In this document: one piece after another, positions 1 to 5,543 of the stretch
Position numbering within the stretch: position 1 is the first letter of the stretch
How the letters are laid out: the number at the start of each line of letters is the position of its first letter
Assembly (NCBI GenBank): GCA_013153825.1
Contig: JAADDP010000126.1
Coordinates: forward strand, 1 to 5,794
Source: Campylobacterota bacterium
GTDB taxonomy: Bacteria; Campylobacterota; Campylobacteria; Campylobacterales; Sulfurovaceae
DNA length: 5,794 bases
Direction: 5' to 3'
Program-made: the position numbers and the translations under genes
The notes under the pieces: model-generated
Seen by the model: only the letters and a program-made list of their open reading frames with translations
Database searches by the model: none
Told to the model about the DNA's origin: nothing

Positions 1-369
1 CCAACTCTTCATAGCTTTAGTAGCATCTGGATTTGGTGCCTCCATAAAACTTAAAACAAAACTATCTTTAAGCTCAGCTACACCAATAGCACGAGGTCTA
101 ACACCCATTAGATTTGGTTTGGGTAGCTTCTTACCAAAACAGAGTATAATATTTTTTGCATCTAAAATATCATCTGAAACCTCTCCAACATCTAGACCCT
201 TAGTGTGAGAGTAGTGGTCAAATATAGAGATAAAGGTGGCTACTGGATGTGCATCAACTTTTCCTTTAAGATGCTCTAAGACCTCATCAACACTCTTTAA
301 ATCTGTCTTGCTCTTCTCCACCTCAAGCTCAAATATGGGATACTTATCCATTAATATTACCTGTTTCAT
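1..369 (-). CDS. DUF6858-like protein of unknown function (3' end missing)
   Basis: This open frame of 123 codons starts at ATG (369-367) and runs off the left edge without a stop, so the C-terminus is missing. An AGGAG Shine-Dalgarno sits about 6 nt upstream of the ATG (complement of 375-379). The protein begins MKQVILMDKYPIFELEV. It contains a polar stretch with H41, H52 and H55 (DAHPVATF, FDHYSHTKG), then AKNIILCFGK with C77, and RPRAIGVAEL near residues 91-100. I recognise this as the short protein family that databases call DUF6858, found in Campylobacterota; that name is from memory. It has no signal peptide or membrane segment, so it should be cytoplasmic. It lies 20 nt downstream of the SQR-like flavoprotein gene on the same strand, which suggests co-transcription. 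The function is unknown. Three histidines and one cysteine could bind a metal or cofactor, but that is speculation. Confidence 0.8.
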   Translation of the reverse strand, partial: MKQVILMDKYPIFELEVEKSKTDLKSVDEVLEHLKGKVDAHPVATFISIFDHYSHTKGLDVGEVSDDILDAKNIILCFGKKLPKPNLMGVRPRAIGVAELKDSFVLSFMEAPNPDATKAMKSW

Positions 370-389
370 ATATTCTCCTATCTTAAAAT

Positions 390-1559
390 TTACATACCTG
401 GAATTCTTGGAATTTTTCCAAGTTTAGAGTTTTTACAATACCAACCCCAACCTTTTTTCATGAGGTGTCCAACTATTGGCATCGGTATCATCTTTCCTCC
501 ATTATCATCTCTATATACAAATGCAGCCCCATTTCCTGTATCCATCACACATAGAATATTTAGATGTCCAAGATAACTCTGCTTTGAGTCAATCCCCTGC
601 ATTTTCTGGAAGATATTATATGCCACATTTCTTGCCATAACCTCTGCTACATGCCCCTGTTTTGCTCTCCATTGAGGACCCATTAGAGAGGCACTATCCC
701 CAATTACATATACTCCATCAAACCCCTCAACCTCATTATACTCATTTGTCACAACAAATTGAGCATCACTAAGAGGCATTCCAGACTCTTTTAGTATATG
801 GTGTCCCGTTCCGGCAGAGATAAACATGGTCAAATCTGACTCCAGTTTAGTTCCATCTTCAAACTTTACACCATCACTCTCAAACTCAACAATCTTTGAA
901 CCAACCTTCTTATTGATATTTGTCATACCAAACATCTTATCCATCATAACAAGAGCCTTTGGCCCCATCTTTTGACCAGGTTTTGCCATAGGTGCAAAGA
1001 ATGTCAACTCAAACTTATCTCTTAAACCCCTTTTCTTTAACATGTTATGAATATTAAATAGCACCTCAAATGCAGGACCTCCCCTCACAGCTGAGCTATC
1101 TTTTGGATTTCCACCAAAACCTACTGCAATCTTACCAGAACCTCTATCAACTAGCTTCATCAATCTGCTATGTAGCTCATCTGCCTCTTCAGGTTTTCCA
1201 CAGATAGATAGGGTATTCTCCATACCCTTCATCTGAATCTTATCCTGCCCAATTGCCACAACTATATAATCAAAATCATCTAAAACTTTTCCACTCTTTA
1301 GAGTAACTCTCTTCTCTTTAGCCTCAAATTTTACAACCCCATCAACTATTAAATCAAATCCATGTTTTTCAGATAAATCTTTGAGAGGAACAGATACATC
1401 AGCTCTTGTTGCATCTCCTGTTGGTATCCAAATTGAGGTTGGGTATATGTAAAAGTAGTCTCTATCACTCACTAAGGTGGTCTCGATGCCCTGCTTTCTT
1501 AAGAATATTGCACTCTCAATACCAGCAAAGCCACCACCTAAAACCAATACTTTCTGCAT
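390..1559 (-). CDS. SQR-like FAD-dependent oxidoreductase (sulfide:quinone oxidoreductase family)
   Basis: This 389-residue flavoprotein belongs to the sulfide:quinone oxidoreductase / flavocytochrome c sulfide dehydrogenase family. Members oxidise sulfide at FAD and pass electrons to quinone or cytochrome at the periplasmic face of the membrane. The N-terminal dinucleotide fold is LVLGGGFAGIESA (residues 5-17). A second FAD signature, VVAIGQ, lies at 100-105, and the C-terminal FAD motif DGVYVIGDSA at 281-290. The C-terminal tail, with GHLMKKGWGWYCKNSKLG, resembles the amphipathic membrane-contact region of SQRs. C120 (SICGKP) and C337 (CVMDTGNGAAF) align with the first and third SQR cysteines. 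The central one (normally C-x-G-P-A-Y-E) is replaced, reading R159-G-G-P-A-F-E. That loss makes classical SQR chemistry uncertain. The start is supported by GAGGAG (complement of 1568-1573), 8 nt before the ATG. The gene leads a two-gene or longer operon with the DUF6858-like gene. No signal peptide is seen, as in other SQRs. It could instead be a quinone reductase with another donor. Confidence 0.85.
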   Translation of the reverse strand: MQKVLVLGGGFAGIESAIFLRKQGIETTLVSDRDYFYIYPTSIWIPTGDATRADVSVPLKDLSEKHGFDLIVDGVVKFEAKEKRVTLKSGKVLDDFDYIVVAIGQDKIQMKGMENTLSICGKPEEADELHSRLMKLVDRGSGKIAVGFGGNPKDSSAVRGGPAFEVLFNIHNMLKKRGLRDKFELTFFAPMAKPGQKMGPKALVMMDKMFGMTNINKKVGSKIVEFESDGVKFEDGTKLESDLTMFISAGTGHHILKESGMPLSDAQFVVTNEYNEVEGFDGVYVIGDSASLMGPQWRAKQGHVAEVMARNVAYNIFQKMQGIDSKQSYLGHLNILCVMDTGNGAAFVYRDDNGGKMIPMPIVGHLMKKGWGWYCKNSKLGKIPRIPGM

Positions 1560-1600
1560 AGATTTTACTCCTCAAAGTATAATTATAAATTATGAGGTAT

Positions 1601-1606
1601 ATTATC
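1601..1606 (-). promoter_or_regulatory. Possible -10 box for the SQR-like operon
   Basis: On the minus strand this reads GATAAT, one mismatch from TATAAT. It would start transcription near 1594, about 35 nt before the ATG, leaving the GAGGAG ribosome site in the leader. No convincing -35 box is visible, but promoters in Campylobacterota often lack one. A perfect TATAAT at 1587-1582 is closer, but its start point would fall against the ribosome site. The region is AT-rich, so chance matches are likely. Confidence 0.25.
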
Positions 1607-1643
1607 TTATATAATTTAAAAATCAGATAAAAAAACTCTTCTA

Positions 1644-1672
1644 TTGCCATAAAATATAATTTTAGGTAAAAT
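1644..1672 (+). promoter_or_regulatory. Probable sigma-70 promoter of moaC
   Basis: TTGCCA (1644-1649, one mismatch from the -35 consensus) is followed by a 17-nt spacer and TAAAAT (1667-1672, one mismatch from the -10 consensus). Transcription would start near 1679, leaving a leader of about 25 nt before the ATG at 1704. The ribosome site is a modest AGGGA at 1692-1696. No long leader or riboswitch (such as a Moco RNA) fits in this short distance. Confidence 0.5.
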
Positions 1673-1703
1673 CTCACACTAAATTTAAGATAGGGATAAG
1701 CTT

Positions 1704-2177
1704 ATGAACCTAACACATCTAGATGAGAATAATAAGCCAAAAATGGTAGATGTCTCTACAAAAGATGATACCCTAAGAGAGGCGACAGCTTCTGGAGTAA
1801 TTAGAGTATCAAAAGAGGCTTTCAAGGCAGTAGAGGAGAACAGCACTAAAAAAGGGCCGGTTCTACAGACAGCTGTTATAGCATCTATCCAAGGGGCGAA
1901 GCAGACAAGTAGTCTCATTCCTATGTGCCACCCTCTACTACTCACATCAATTAAGGTTGATATTGAGGAGCTACCTAAAATATATGGATATAGGCTATAT
2001 GTTACCGTAAAACTTAGAGGAAAAACTGGGGTTGAGATGGAGGCTCTAACTGGAGTATCTACGGGACTTCTTACAATATATGATATGTTAAAGGCTATTG
2101 ATAAATCTATGGTTATAGAGAATATCCAGCTAGAGAAAAAAAGTGGAGGAAAATCGGGTGATTTTAGACGAAAATAG
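1704..2177 (+). CDS. moaC: Cyclic pyranopterin monophosphate synthase MoaC
   Basis: MoaC converts 3',8-cyclo-7,8-dihydro-GTP, made by the radical-SAM enzyme MoaA, into cyclic pyranopterin monophosphate. This is the second half of step one of molybdenum cofactor synthesis, and it takes place in the cytoplasm. The 157-residue length is normal for the family, and the protein appears intact. The N-terminal [18 protein letters not shown], the substrate-pocket motif LIPMCHPL (71-78, H76), [13 protein letters not shown] (107-119, E113) and [10 protein letters not shown] (125-134) are all family signatures. The residues matching the E. coli active-site aspartate and lysine are D127 and K130. The end ([10 protein letters not shown]) is also typical. 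The ATG follows a weak AGGGA. The DUF493-like gene starts inside the last codons of moaC, so the two are probably translationally coupled. No other mo-gene lies in the window. The assignment is secure. Confidence 0.97.
   Translation: MNLTHLDENNKPKMVDVSTKDDTLREATASGVIRVSKEAFKAVEENSTKKGPVLQTAVIASIQGAKQTSSLIPMCHPLLLTSIKVDIEELPKIYGYRLYVTVKLRGKTGVEMEALTGVSTGLLTIYDMLKAIDKSMVIENIQLEKKSGGKSGDFRRK
2145..2150 (+). promoter_or_regulatory. Ribosome binding site of the DUF493 gene, inside moaC
   Basis: GGAGGA lies within the 3' coding part of moaC, 7 nt before GTG 2158. This spacing favours GTG 2158 over the upstream in-frame GTG at 2143, which has no Shine-Dalgarno of its own and would overlap this site. 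Confidence 0.7.
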
Positions 2178-2427
2178 TAACCAGAAACCAAAGATTGAGT
2201 ATCCCTGTAGTTGGGGCTTTAAGCTTATTGGAAGAGACAGAGATGTAATAAAAGGGGTTATTAGGGAGATAATTAGCGATAGAGAGTATAAAAATAGAGA
2301 TGGACATAGCTCAAAGAGTGGAAAGTTTGTAACCGTCAACACCAGCTGTATTGTAAAGTCGAAAGAGGATAGAGATAGGATATTTAAGAGTTTTCAAGAT
2401 AGTGAATATATAGATATTGTAATATAG
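2158..2427 (+). CDS. DUF493 / YbeD-like (HP0495-like) family protein
   Basis: This is a small cytoplasmic protein of 89 residues when started at GTG 2158. It matches the DUF493 family, which includes E. coli YbeD and H. pylori HP0495. These proteins have a ferredoxin-like fold similar to ACT-type regulatory domains, and no enzymatic activity is established. Family features visible are [15 protein letters not shown] (13-27), a first helix with VIKGVIREI, the [11 protein letters not shown] segment (51-61, matching SSKGNYHSVSI in YbeD), and a closing strand YIDIVI. The GTG is chosen because a strong GGAGGA lies 7 nt upstream. An upstream in-frame GTG at 2143 would add five residues that do not look conserved. 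The gene overlaps moaC by 20 nt. A regulatory or binding role is likely, but the ligand is unknown. Confidence 0.87.
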   Translation: MILDENSNQKPKIEYPCSWGFKLIGRDRDVIKGVIREIISDREYKNRDGHSSKSGKFVTVNTSCIVKSKEDRDRIFKSFQDSEYIDIVI

Positions 2428-2430
2428 ATG

Positions 2431-2465
2431 GAGACTCCACCACAATATTTGTGGTATTAAGTCTC
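2431..2465. terminator. Hairpin between convergent genes, probable bidirectional terminator
   Basis: The outer arms GAGACT (2431-2436) and AGTCTC (2460-2465) enclose inner arms CCACAA (2440-2445) and TTGTGG (2449-2454) with a TAT loop; A2439 can also pair with T2455. An asymmetric internal loop separates the two stems. The hairpin begins 4 nt after the DUF493 stop and ends 16 nt before the cytochrome stop, as expected for a shared terminator of convergent genes. Neither side has a strong T-run, so termination efficiency is uncertain. Confidence 0.6.
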
Positions 2466-2481
2466 AGTTATATTCAATTTA

Positions 2482-3084
2482 CTATTTTAAACTAGATAGG
2501 TATGATGCTATGGTCTCTATATCTGCATCTGTAAGTTCCGATACTTTGCCTTTCATCAGAGTACCCATTCCGGCTACGCTTCTAGTTCCATCCTTATACT
2601 CTTTTATCTTACTTATTAGCTCATTCTTGGATTGACCAGCAATAATTTCAGACTTTTTTAGAGCCTTTTTCTTACCATATGTTCCATGGCAACCTGAACA
2701 TTTGGTGGAGAATACTTCAGGGATACCATTTTCAGATACTGAACTCTCATTACCGTTATTCGTAATATTGTTATCATTCCCTAGATTATTTTTAGAGGGT
2801 ACTGGTATTATACTTTTTATAATATTTTCACCCATATTAACTGCATCTTCAACAGTCGTTTGTGACGCATTTACGGCAGTGGAGATGCTAGTTTTAATAT
2901 TATTCCCTATCTCTTGAACTATATTTTTAGCATCTTCCCCACTATGTTGTATAATCTCTTTTATCTCCTGGGTCTTTGTTTTATGTTCAATTGTTTCATT
3001 TGATGCTGTACTATTGTTTCCCTGTCCACATCCAATAAGTAGTATAGAGGCTGTTACTATAGATATTATTGTTATTCTTTTCAT
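2482..3084 (-). CDS. Lipoprotein with C-terminal mono-heme cytochrome c domain
   Basis: This 200-residue secreted protein has a lipoprotein signal peptide: MKRI, a hydrophobic core, and a lipobox LIGC with C19 as the acylated cysteine. The residue after it is G20 rather than Asp, which by the E. coli rule favours the outer membrane. Residues about 35-93 are a polar, probably helical segment. Residues about 97-120 are an Asn/Ser/Gly-rich flexible linker. The heme domain follows, with CSGCH (C129, C132, H133) and the likely axial ligand M177 in MGTLMKGKVSELT. M177 sits seven residues before the conserved Leu, as in H. pylori cytochrome c553. The domain belongs to the class I small cytochromes. 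It probably carries electrons in the periplasm between the quinol-oxidising complex and a terminal oxidase or reductase; that partner is inferred. The ATG is preceded by GGGAGA. The gene is single, with convergent and divergent neighbours. Confidence 0.9.
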   Translation of the reverse strand: MKRITIISIVTASILLIGCGQGNNSTASNETIEHKTKTQEIKEIIQHSGEDAKNIVQEIGNNIKTSISTAVNASQTTVEDAVNMGENIIKSIIPVPSKNNLGNDNNITNNGNESSVSENGIPEVFSTKCSGCHGTYGKKKALKKSEIIAGQSKNELISKIKEYKDGTRSVAGMGTLMKGKVSELTDADIETIASYLSSLK

Positions 3085-3110
3085 AAATCTCCCTTTATAT
3101 TTTTAATAAG

Positions 3111-3130
3111 ATTATATGCTAACATATAAT
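3111..3130. promoter_or_regulatory. Palindromic overlapping divergent promoters (cytochrome / mqnD)
   Basis: ATTATATG (3111-3118) and CATATAAT (3123-3130) form a perfect 8-bp inverted repeat around CTAA. Each arm contains a perfect TATAAT: on the minus strand at 3116-3111, facing the cytochrome gene, and on the plus strand at 3125-3130, facing mqnD. Start points would lie near 3104 (about 20-nt leader) and 3137 (about 73-nt leader). The -35 regions, which show no good consensus, would overlap the opposite promoter, so polymerase binding would be mutually exclusive. Flanking TAAG (3107-3110) and CTTA (3133-3136) extend the symmetry imperfectly. TATAAT matches are common in AT-rich DNA, so the role is inferred. 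Confidence 0.5.
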
Positions 3131-3138
3131 CGCTTAAA

Positions 3139-3171
3139 TATCTATAGCTTCTAAAAGTGTGCTTATAGATA
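3139..3171 (+). repeat. Inverted repeat / predicted leader hairpin upstream of mqnD
   Basis: TATCTATAGC (3139-3148) pairs with GC-T-TATAGATA (3161-3171), giving 8 plus 2 base pairs with one bulged T (3163) and a 12-nt loop. It would lie at the very 5' end of the mqnD transcript if the predicted start near 3137 is right. No gene upstream on this strand needs a terminator, so it is either an mRNA leader structure or an operator. No known riboswitch class is recognised. Confidence 0.45.
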
Positions 3172-3196
3172 AAAACAAATATAATTCTAATAAAAA

Positions 3197-3202
3197 AAGG
3201 GA
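3197..3202 (+). promoter_or_regulatory. Ribosome binding site of the mqnD-like gene
   Basis: AAGGGA lies 7 nt before ATG 3210. This supports ATG 3210 as the start instead of the in-frame GTG at 3159, which lies in the loop of the leader hairpin, lacks a Shine-Dalgarno, and would add 17 residues rich in Lys and Asn with no family similarity. Confidence 0.7.
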
Positions 3203-3209
3203 AAGATTA

Positions 3210-4055
3210 ATGGATATAAATTTGGCTCACTCTCCAGATGCAGATGATATTTTTATGTATTACGCTATTAAGTTTGGTTGGGTTGATGTAAAGGATTACA
3301 ACTTCTCAAATTCGGCACTAGATATTGAAACTCTGAATAGAGAGGCTCTTAGGGGTATCTATGAGGTTACAGCTATAAGTTTCGGTCTATATCCTCAAAT
3401 ATGGGACGATTATGCACTTCTTAGAACTGCAACCAGTTTTGGAGATGGGTACGGCCCCAAGATTATTAAAAAAAGGGGGAGGAGGTTGAAGCCAAATTTT
3501 AGAGTGGCTATCTCTGGAGAGTATACGACAAATGGTATGCTCTTTAGACTATACTACCCCAAGGCTAGAGTTATCTATATGAACTTTTTGGATATTGAGG
3601 ATGCCGTCAAGAGTGGGATGGTTGATGCAGGAGTTTTAATACATGAGTCAATCTTAGATTTTGATGAGACTCTAGAGGTTGAGAAGGAGATGTGGGATAT
3701 TTGGCTTGAGTTGGTGGAGGAGGAGCTTCCCCTCCCTCTAGGTGGTATGGCACTTAGACGCTCGATTCCACTCAATAGGGCTATAGAGATTGAGGAGATT
3801 TTAACTGAGGGGGTTAGGGTTGCAAATAGTAGAAAGAGAGAGCTATGTCAAGAGCTGGAGAGTAGAGATTTGGTGAGAATATCAGATAGGATGTTAGATA
3901 GATATCTAAATATGTACGCATCGGAGGACTCAATAGAGCTATCTCCTCTCCAGATTAGGGCATTAAATAGACTATATAGAGTTATATATAATATAGATGT
4001 GGATATTGAGGATTATCTAATACCTAGGGGCTATAAGGAGATAAGATATAAATGA
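3210..4055 (+). CDS. mqnD: MqnD-like 1,4-dihydroxy-6-naphthoate synthase (futalosine menaquinone pathway)
   Basis: MqnD converts cyclic dehypoxanthine futalosine into 1,4-dihydroxy-6-naphthoate in the futalosine route to menaquinone, in the cytoplasm. Campylobacterota use this route in place of the classical Men route. The protein is 281 residues from ATG 3210, close to the usual length. It has a periplasmic-binding-protein-like two-lobe fold and is often mis-annotated as an ABC substrate-binding protein, although no signal peptide is present. Visible signatures are LAHSPDADDIFMYYAI (5-20), EVTAISFGLYP (52-62), GDGYGPKII (79-86), TTNGMLFRLYYP (106-117), DAGVLIHESILDF (139-151) and LPLGGMALRR (175-184). 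H145 matches the histidine proposed as catalytic in the Thermus MqnD. The related MqnA has a similar fold, so confusion is possible, but the SPDADD start favours MqnD. It is divergent from the cytochrome gene and followed by a 102-nt gap. Confidence 0.85.
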   Translation: MDINLAHSPDADDIFMYYAIKFGWVDVKDYNFSNSALDIETLNREALRGIYEVTAISFGLYPQIWDDYALLRTATSFGDGYGPKIIKKRGRRLKPNFRVAISGEYTTNGMLFRLYYPKARVIYMNFLDIEDAVKSGMVDAGVLIHESILDFDETLEVEKEMWDIWLELVEEELPLPLGGMALRRSIPLNRAIEIEEILTEGVRVANSRKRELCQELESRDLVRISDRMLDRYLNMYASEDSIELSPLQIRALNRLYRVIYNIDVDIEDYLIPRGYKEIRYK

Positions 4056-4118
4056 AACATATTAAAAAAAAATTTTTAATAAATAATAGTTATTCAATAA
4101 GGTTAAATGTAAAAATAA

Positions 4119-4124
4119 TATAAT
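4119..4124 (+). promoter_or_regulatory. Possible -10 box of the yeiH-like gene
   Basis: A perfect TATAAT lies in the 102-nt gap after mqnD, 33 nt before the yeiH ATG. It would start transcription near 4131, leaving the AAAGGAA ribosome site (4147-4152) in the leader. No good -35 hexamer is seen at the right spacing. The gap is almost pure A/T, so the match may be chance; read-through from mqnD is the alternative. Confidence 0.35.
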
Positions 4125-4157
4125 TCTTTCAAATATTTTAACATAAAAGGAACTTTT

Positions 4158-5228
4158 ATGGCATTTTCTTTAGAAAATCGTAAAGGAACGGTTAGTGGAA
4201 TTATATTTGTTGCAATATTTGCATCCACTGCTACATATATTGCAACATTAGCTCCAGTTAAGGCTTTAGGACTCTCTCCTCTGGTAATTGGTATAGTGAT
4301 AGGTATCATTTATGCAAATACTATACACAATATAACCCCAGATGGGTGGGATAGAGGAGTAGTTTTCTCGGCTAAGAAGATTTTGAGATTTGCAATAGTC
4401 ATATATGGATTTAGAATTACATTTCAGCAGATTGCTGAGGTGGGAATGGAGGGCTTTCTCGTCTCCATCATTATGTTATCTACAACATTTATAATTGGTA
4501 GCTGGTTGGGGTATAAGATATTTGATATGGAGAGGGATACTGCAATGTTGACGGCAAGTGGAGCTTCCGTATGTGGTGCTGCCGCTGTATTGGCTACTGA
4601 ACCTGTTCTAAAGGCTGAGGGTCACAAGACTGCCATTGCCGTATCTATGGTTGTACTCTTTGGAACTATCTCTATGTTTCTATATCCGGTTCTATACTCA
4701 ACACTTATTGAACCAGCTACAGGATTTCTACATATGACACCTAGTGAGTTTGGTATATATGTTGGTGGAACAATCCATGAGGTTGCACAGGTAGTGGCTG
4801 TCCCATTCTCAATTCCAAATGCCCCTGCTGATATGGCAAATAATGCTGTAATTGTAAAGATGACTAGGGTAATTATGATTGCTCCTATGTTGATTATACT
4901 TGGAATATATCTCAGCTATAGTGCGAAGGGTGCTACTGGTCAAGGCTCTACTGGTGGAGTAAAACTTGTCATACCTTGGTTTGCTGTCTATTTTATTGCT
5001 GTTGCTGGGTTCAACTCTCTACACCTAATTCCTAATCATATTGTAGATGTTATAAATGAGATAGATACATTTCTCTTGACTATGGCTATGACTGCACTTG
5101 GAATGGGAACTAGATTTGCAAAGTTTAAAGGTTTGGGATTAGCCCCTCTATATACTGCTCTGGCGATGTTTATTTGGCTTGTAGTTGGTGGTTTTGTAAT
5201 AACAAAACTGGTTACAGCTATAATATAG
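4158..5228 (+). CDS. YeiH family putative sulfate exporter (UPF0324)
   Basis: This is a 356-residue inner-membrane protein with about ten hydrophobic segments spread over its whole length (for example 12-30, 40-53, 76-84, 100-117, 161-182, 237-253, 269-284 and 328-350). It belongs to the YeiH/UPF0324 family (Pfam PF03601, Cons_hypoth698). Family signatures are ASGASVCGAAAVLATEPVL (133-151), the Gly-rich re-entrant type segment GGTIHEVAQVVA (203-214) and VIVKMTRVIMIAP (231-243). GFNS (284-287) and MTALGMGTRF (311-320) also fit. Some relatives lie next to sulfonate-degradation genes (TauZ, SuyZ) and are proposed to export sulfate, but direct transport evidence is thin. Export of sulfate formed by sulfur oxidation would suit a sulfur-oxidising host, although no oxidation gene is in the same operon. 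The start is supported by AAAGGAA 5 nt before the ATG. The protein appears complete. Confidence 0.88.
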   Translation: MAFSLENRKGTVSGIIFVAIFASTATYIATLAPVKALGLSPLVIGIVIGIIYANTIHNITPDGWDRGVVFSAKKILRFAIVIYGFRITFQQIAEVGMEGFLVSIIMLSTTFIIGSWLGYKIFDMERDTAMLTASGASVCGAAAVLATEPVLKAEGHKTAIAVSMVVLFGTISMFLYPVLYSTLIEPATGFLHMTPSEFGIYVGGTIHEVAQVVAVPFSIPNAPADMANNAVIVKMTRVIMIAPMLIILGIYLSYSAKGATGQGSTGGVKLVIPWFAVYFIAVAGFNSLHLIPNHIVDVINEIDTFLLTMAMTALGMGTRFAKFKGLGLAPLYTALAMFIWLVVGGFVITKLVTAII

Positions 5229-5234
5229 ATTTAG

Positions 5235-5282
5235 GTAGAGGTCTAATTCTTAGGCTTCTACTACTATTTATAGAATAGTTTT
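5235..5282 (+). terminator. Tandem hairpins after the yeiH-like gene, probable terminator
   Basis: GTAGAGGTCTAA (5235-5246) pairs with TTAGGCTTCTAC (5250-5261) through a TTC loop. This gives a 12-bp stem that includes two G-U wobbles in the plus-strand RNA; on the minus strand these become A-C mismatches, so the structure favours plus-strand transcripts. A second stem, ACTATT (5263-5268) with AATAGT (5274-5279), is followed by a short T-run. The pair begins 6 nt after the yeiH stop. The T-run is short and the second stem is AT-only, so this may be a weak terminator or a 3'-end stabilising structure. Confidence 0.55.
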
Positions 5283-5348
5283 CAAAAAATATAAAATAGT
5301 ATAAAAACGAGTAAGAAGAATATGTTTTACAGAAAGAATTCGAAAGAA

Positions 5349-5433
5349 TGGTGCGGATGAGAGGACTCGAACCTCCACACCTTTCGGCACTAGATCCTAA
5401 GTCTAGCGTGTCTGCCAATTTCACCACATCCGC
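5349..5433 (-). tRNA. tRNA-Leu (anticodon TAG)
   Basis: The minus strand gives a complete cloverleaf. The acceptor GCGGATG pairs with CATCCGC, the D-arm has TGGCAGAC, and the anticodon stem CTAGA/TCTAG encloses CTTAGGA with anticodon TAG (complement of 5397-5399). A long class II variable arm and the T-loop GGTTCGAGTCC follow. The discriminator is A at 5352, and CCA is encoded at 5351-5349. It reads CUA and probably other CUN leucine codons. It is the last gene of the visible tRNA cluster. Confidence 0.97.
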
Positions 5434-5454
5434 ATAAGAAAAATGAAACATAAA

Positions 5455-5531
5455 TGGTACGCCCATCAGGATTCGAACCTGAGACCGCCCGCTTAGAAGG
5501 CGGGTGCTCTATCCAGCTGAGCTATGGACGC
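5455..5531 (-). tRNA. tRNA-Arg (anticodon TCT)
   Basis: The acceptor GCGTCCA pairs with TGGGCGT with two wobble pairs. The D-arm contains AGCTCAGCTGGATAGAGC, the anticodon stem CCCGC/GCGGG encloses CTTCTAA with anticodon TCT (complement of 5495-5497), and the T-loop is GGTTCGAATCC. CCA is encoded at 5457-5455. It reads AGA/AGG, which are frequent arginine codons in the genes of this window. It lies 21 nt upstream of tRNA-Leu and is probably co-transcribed with it. Confidence 0.97.
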
Positions 5532-5543
5532 ATCTTAATATAT

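Noticed and set aside
1685..2191. Long open frame on the minus strand opposite moaC, 168 codons.
   Set aside because: It is antisense to a clearly conserved moaC, its translation is Ser/Phe-rich without family signatures, and no ribosome site precedes it.
3159..3209. In-frame GTG extension of the mqnD-like gene by 17 residues.
   Set aside because: There is no Shine-Dalgarno, the extension is a Lys/Asn-rich translation of AT-rich leader, and ATG 3210 has AAGGGA at good spacing directly before the conserved N-terminus.
4061..4080. AT-only inverted repeat ATTAAAAA...TTTTTAAT just after mqnD.
   Set aside because: The stem has no G-C pair and arises from adjoining A and T runs; it is unlikely to work as a terminator.
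5330..5348. Direct repeat GAAAGAAT twice, next to the 3' end of tRNA-Leu, considered as an attachment site.
   Set aside because: The copies are only 8 nt long and adjacent; no integrase gene, element boundary or duplicated tRNA end is present in the window.
5218..5466. Open frame of 82 codons on the minus strand across the tRNA region.
   Set aside because: It reads through the complete tRNA-Leu gene and part of tRNA-Arg(TCT), so it is a chance frame.
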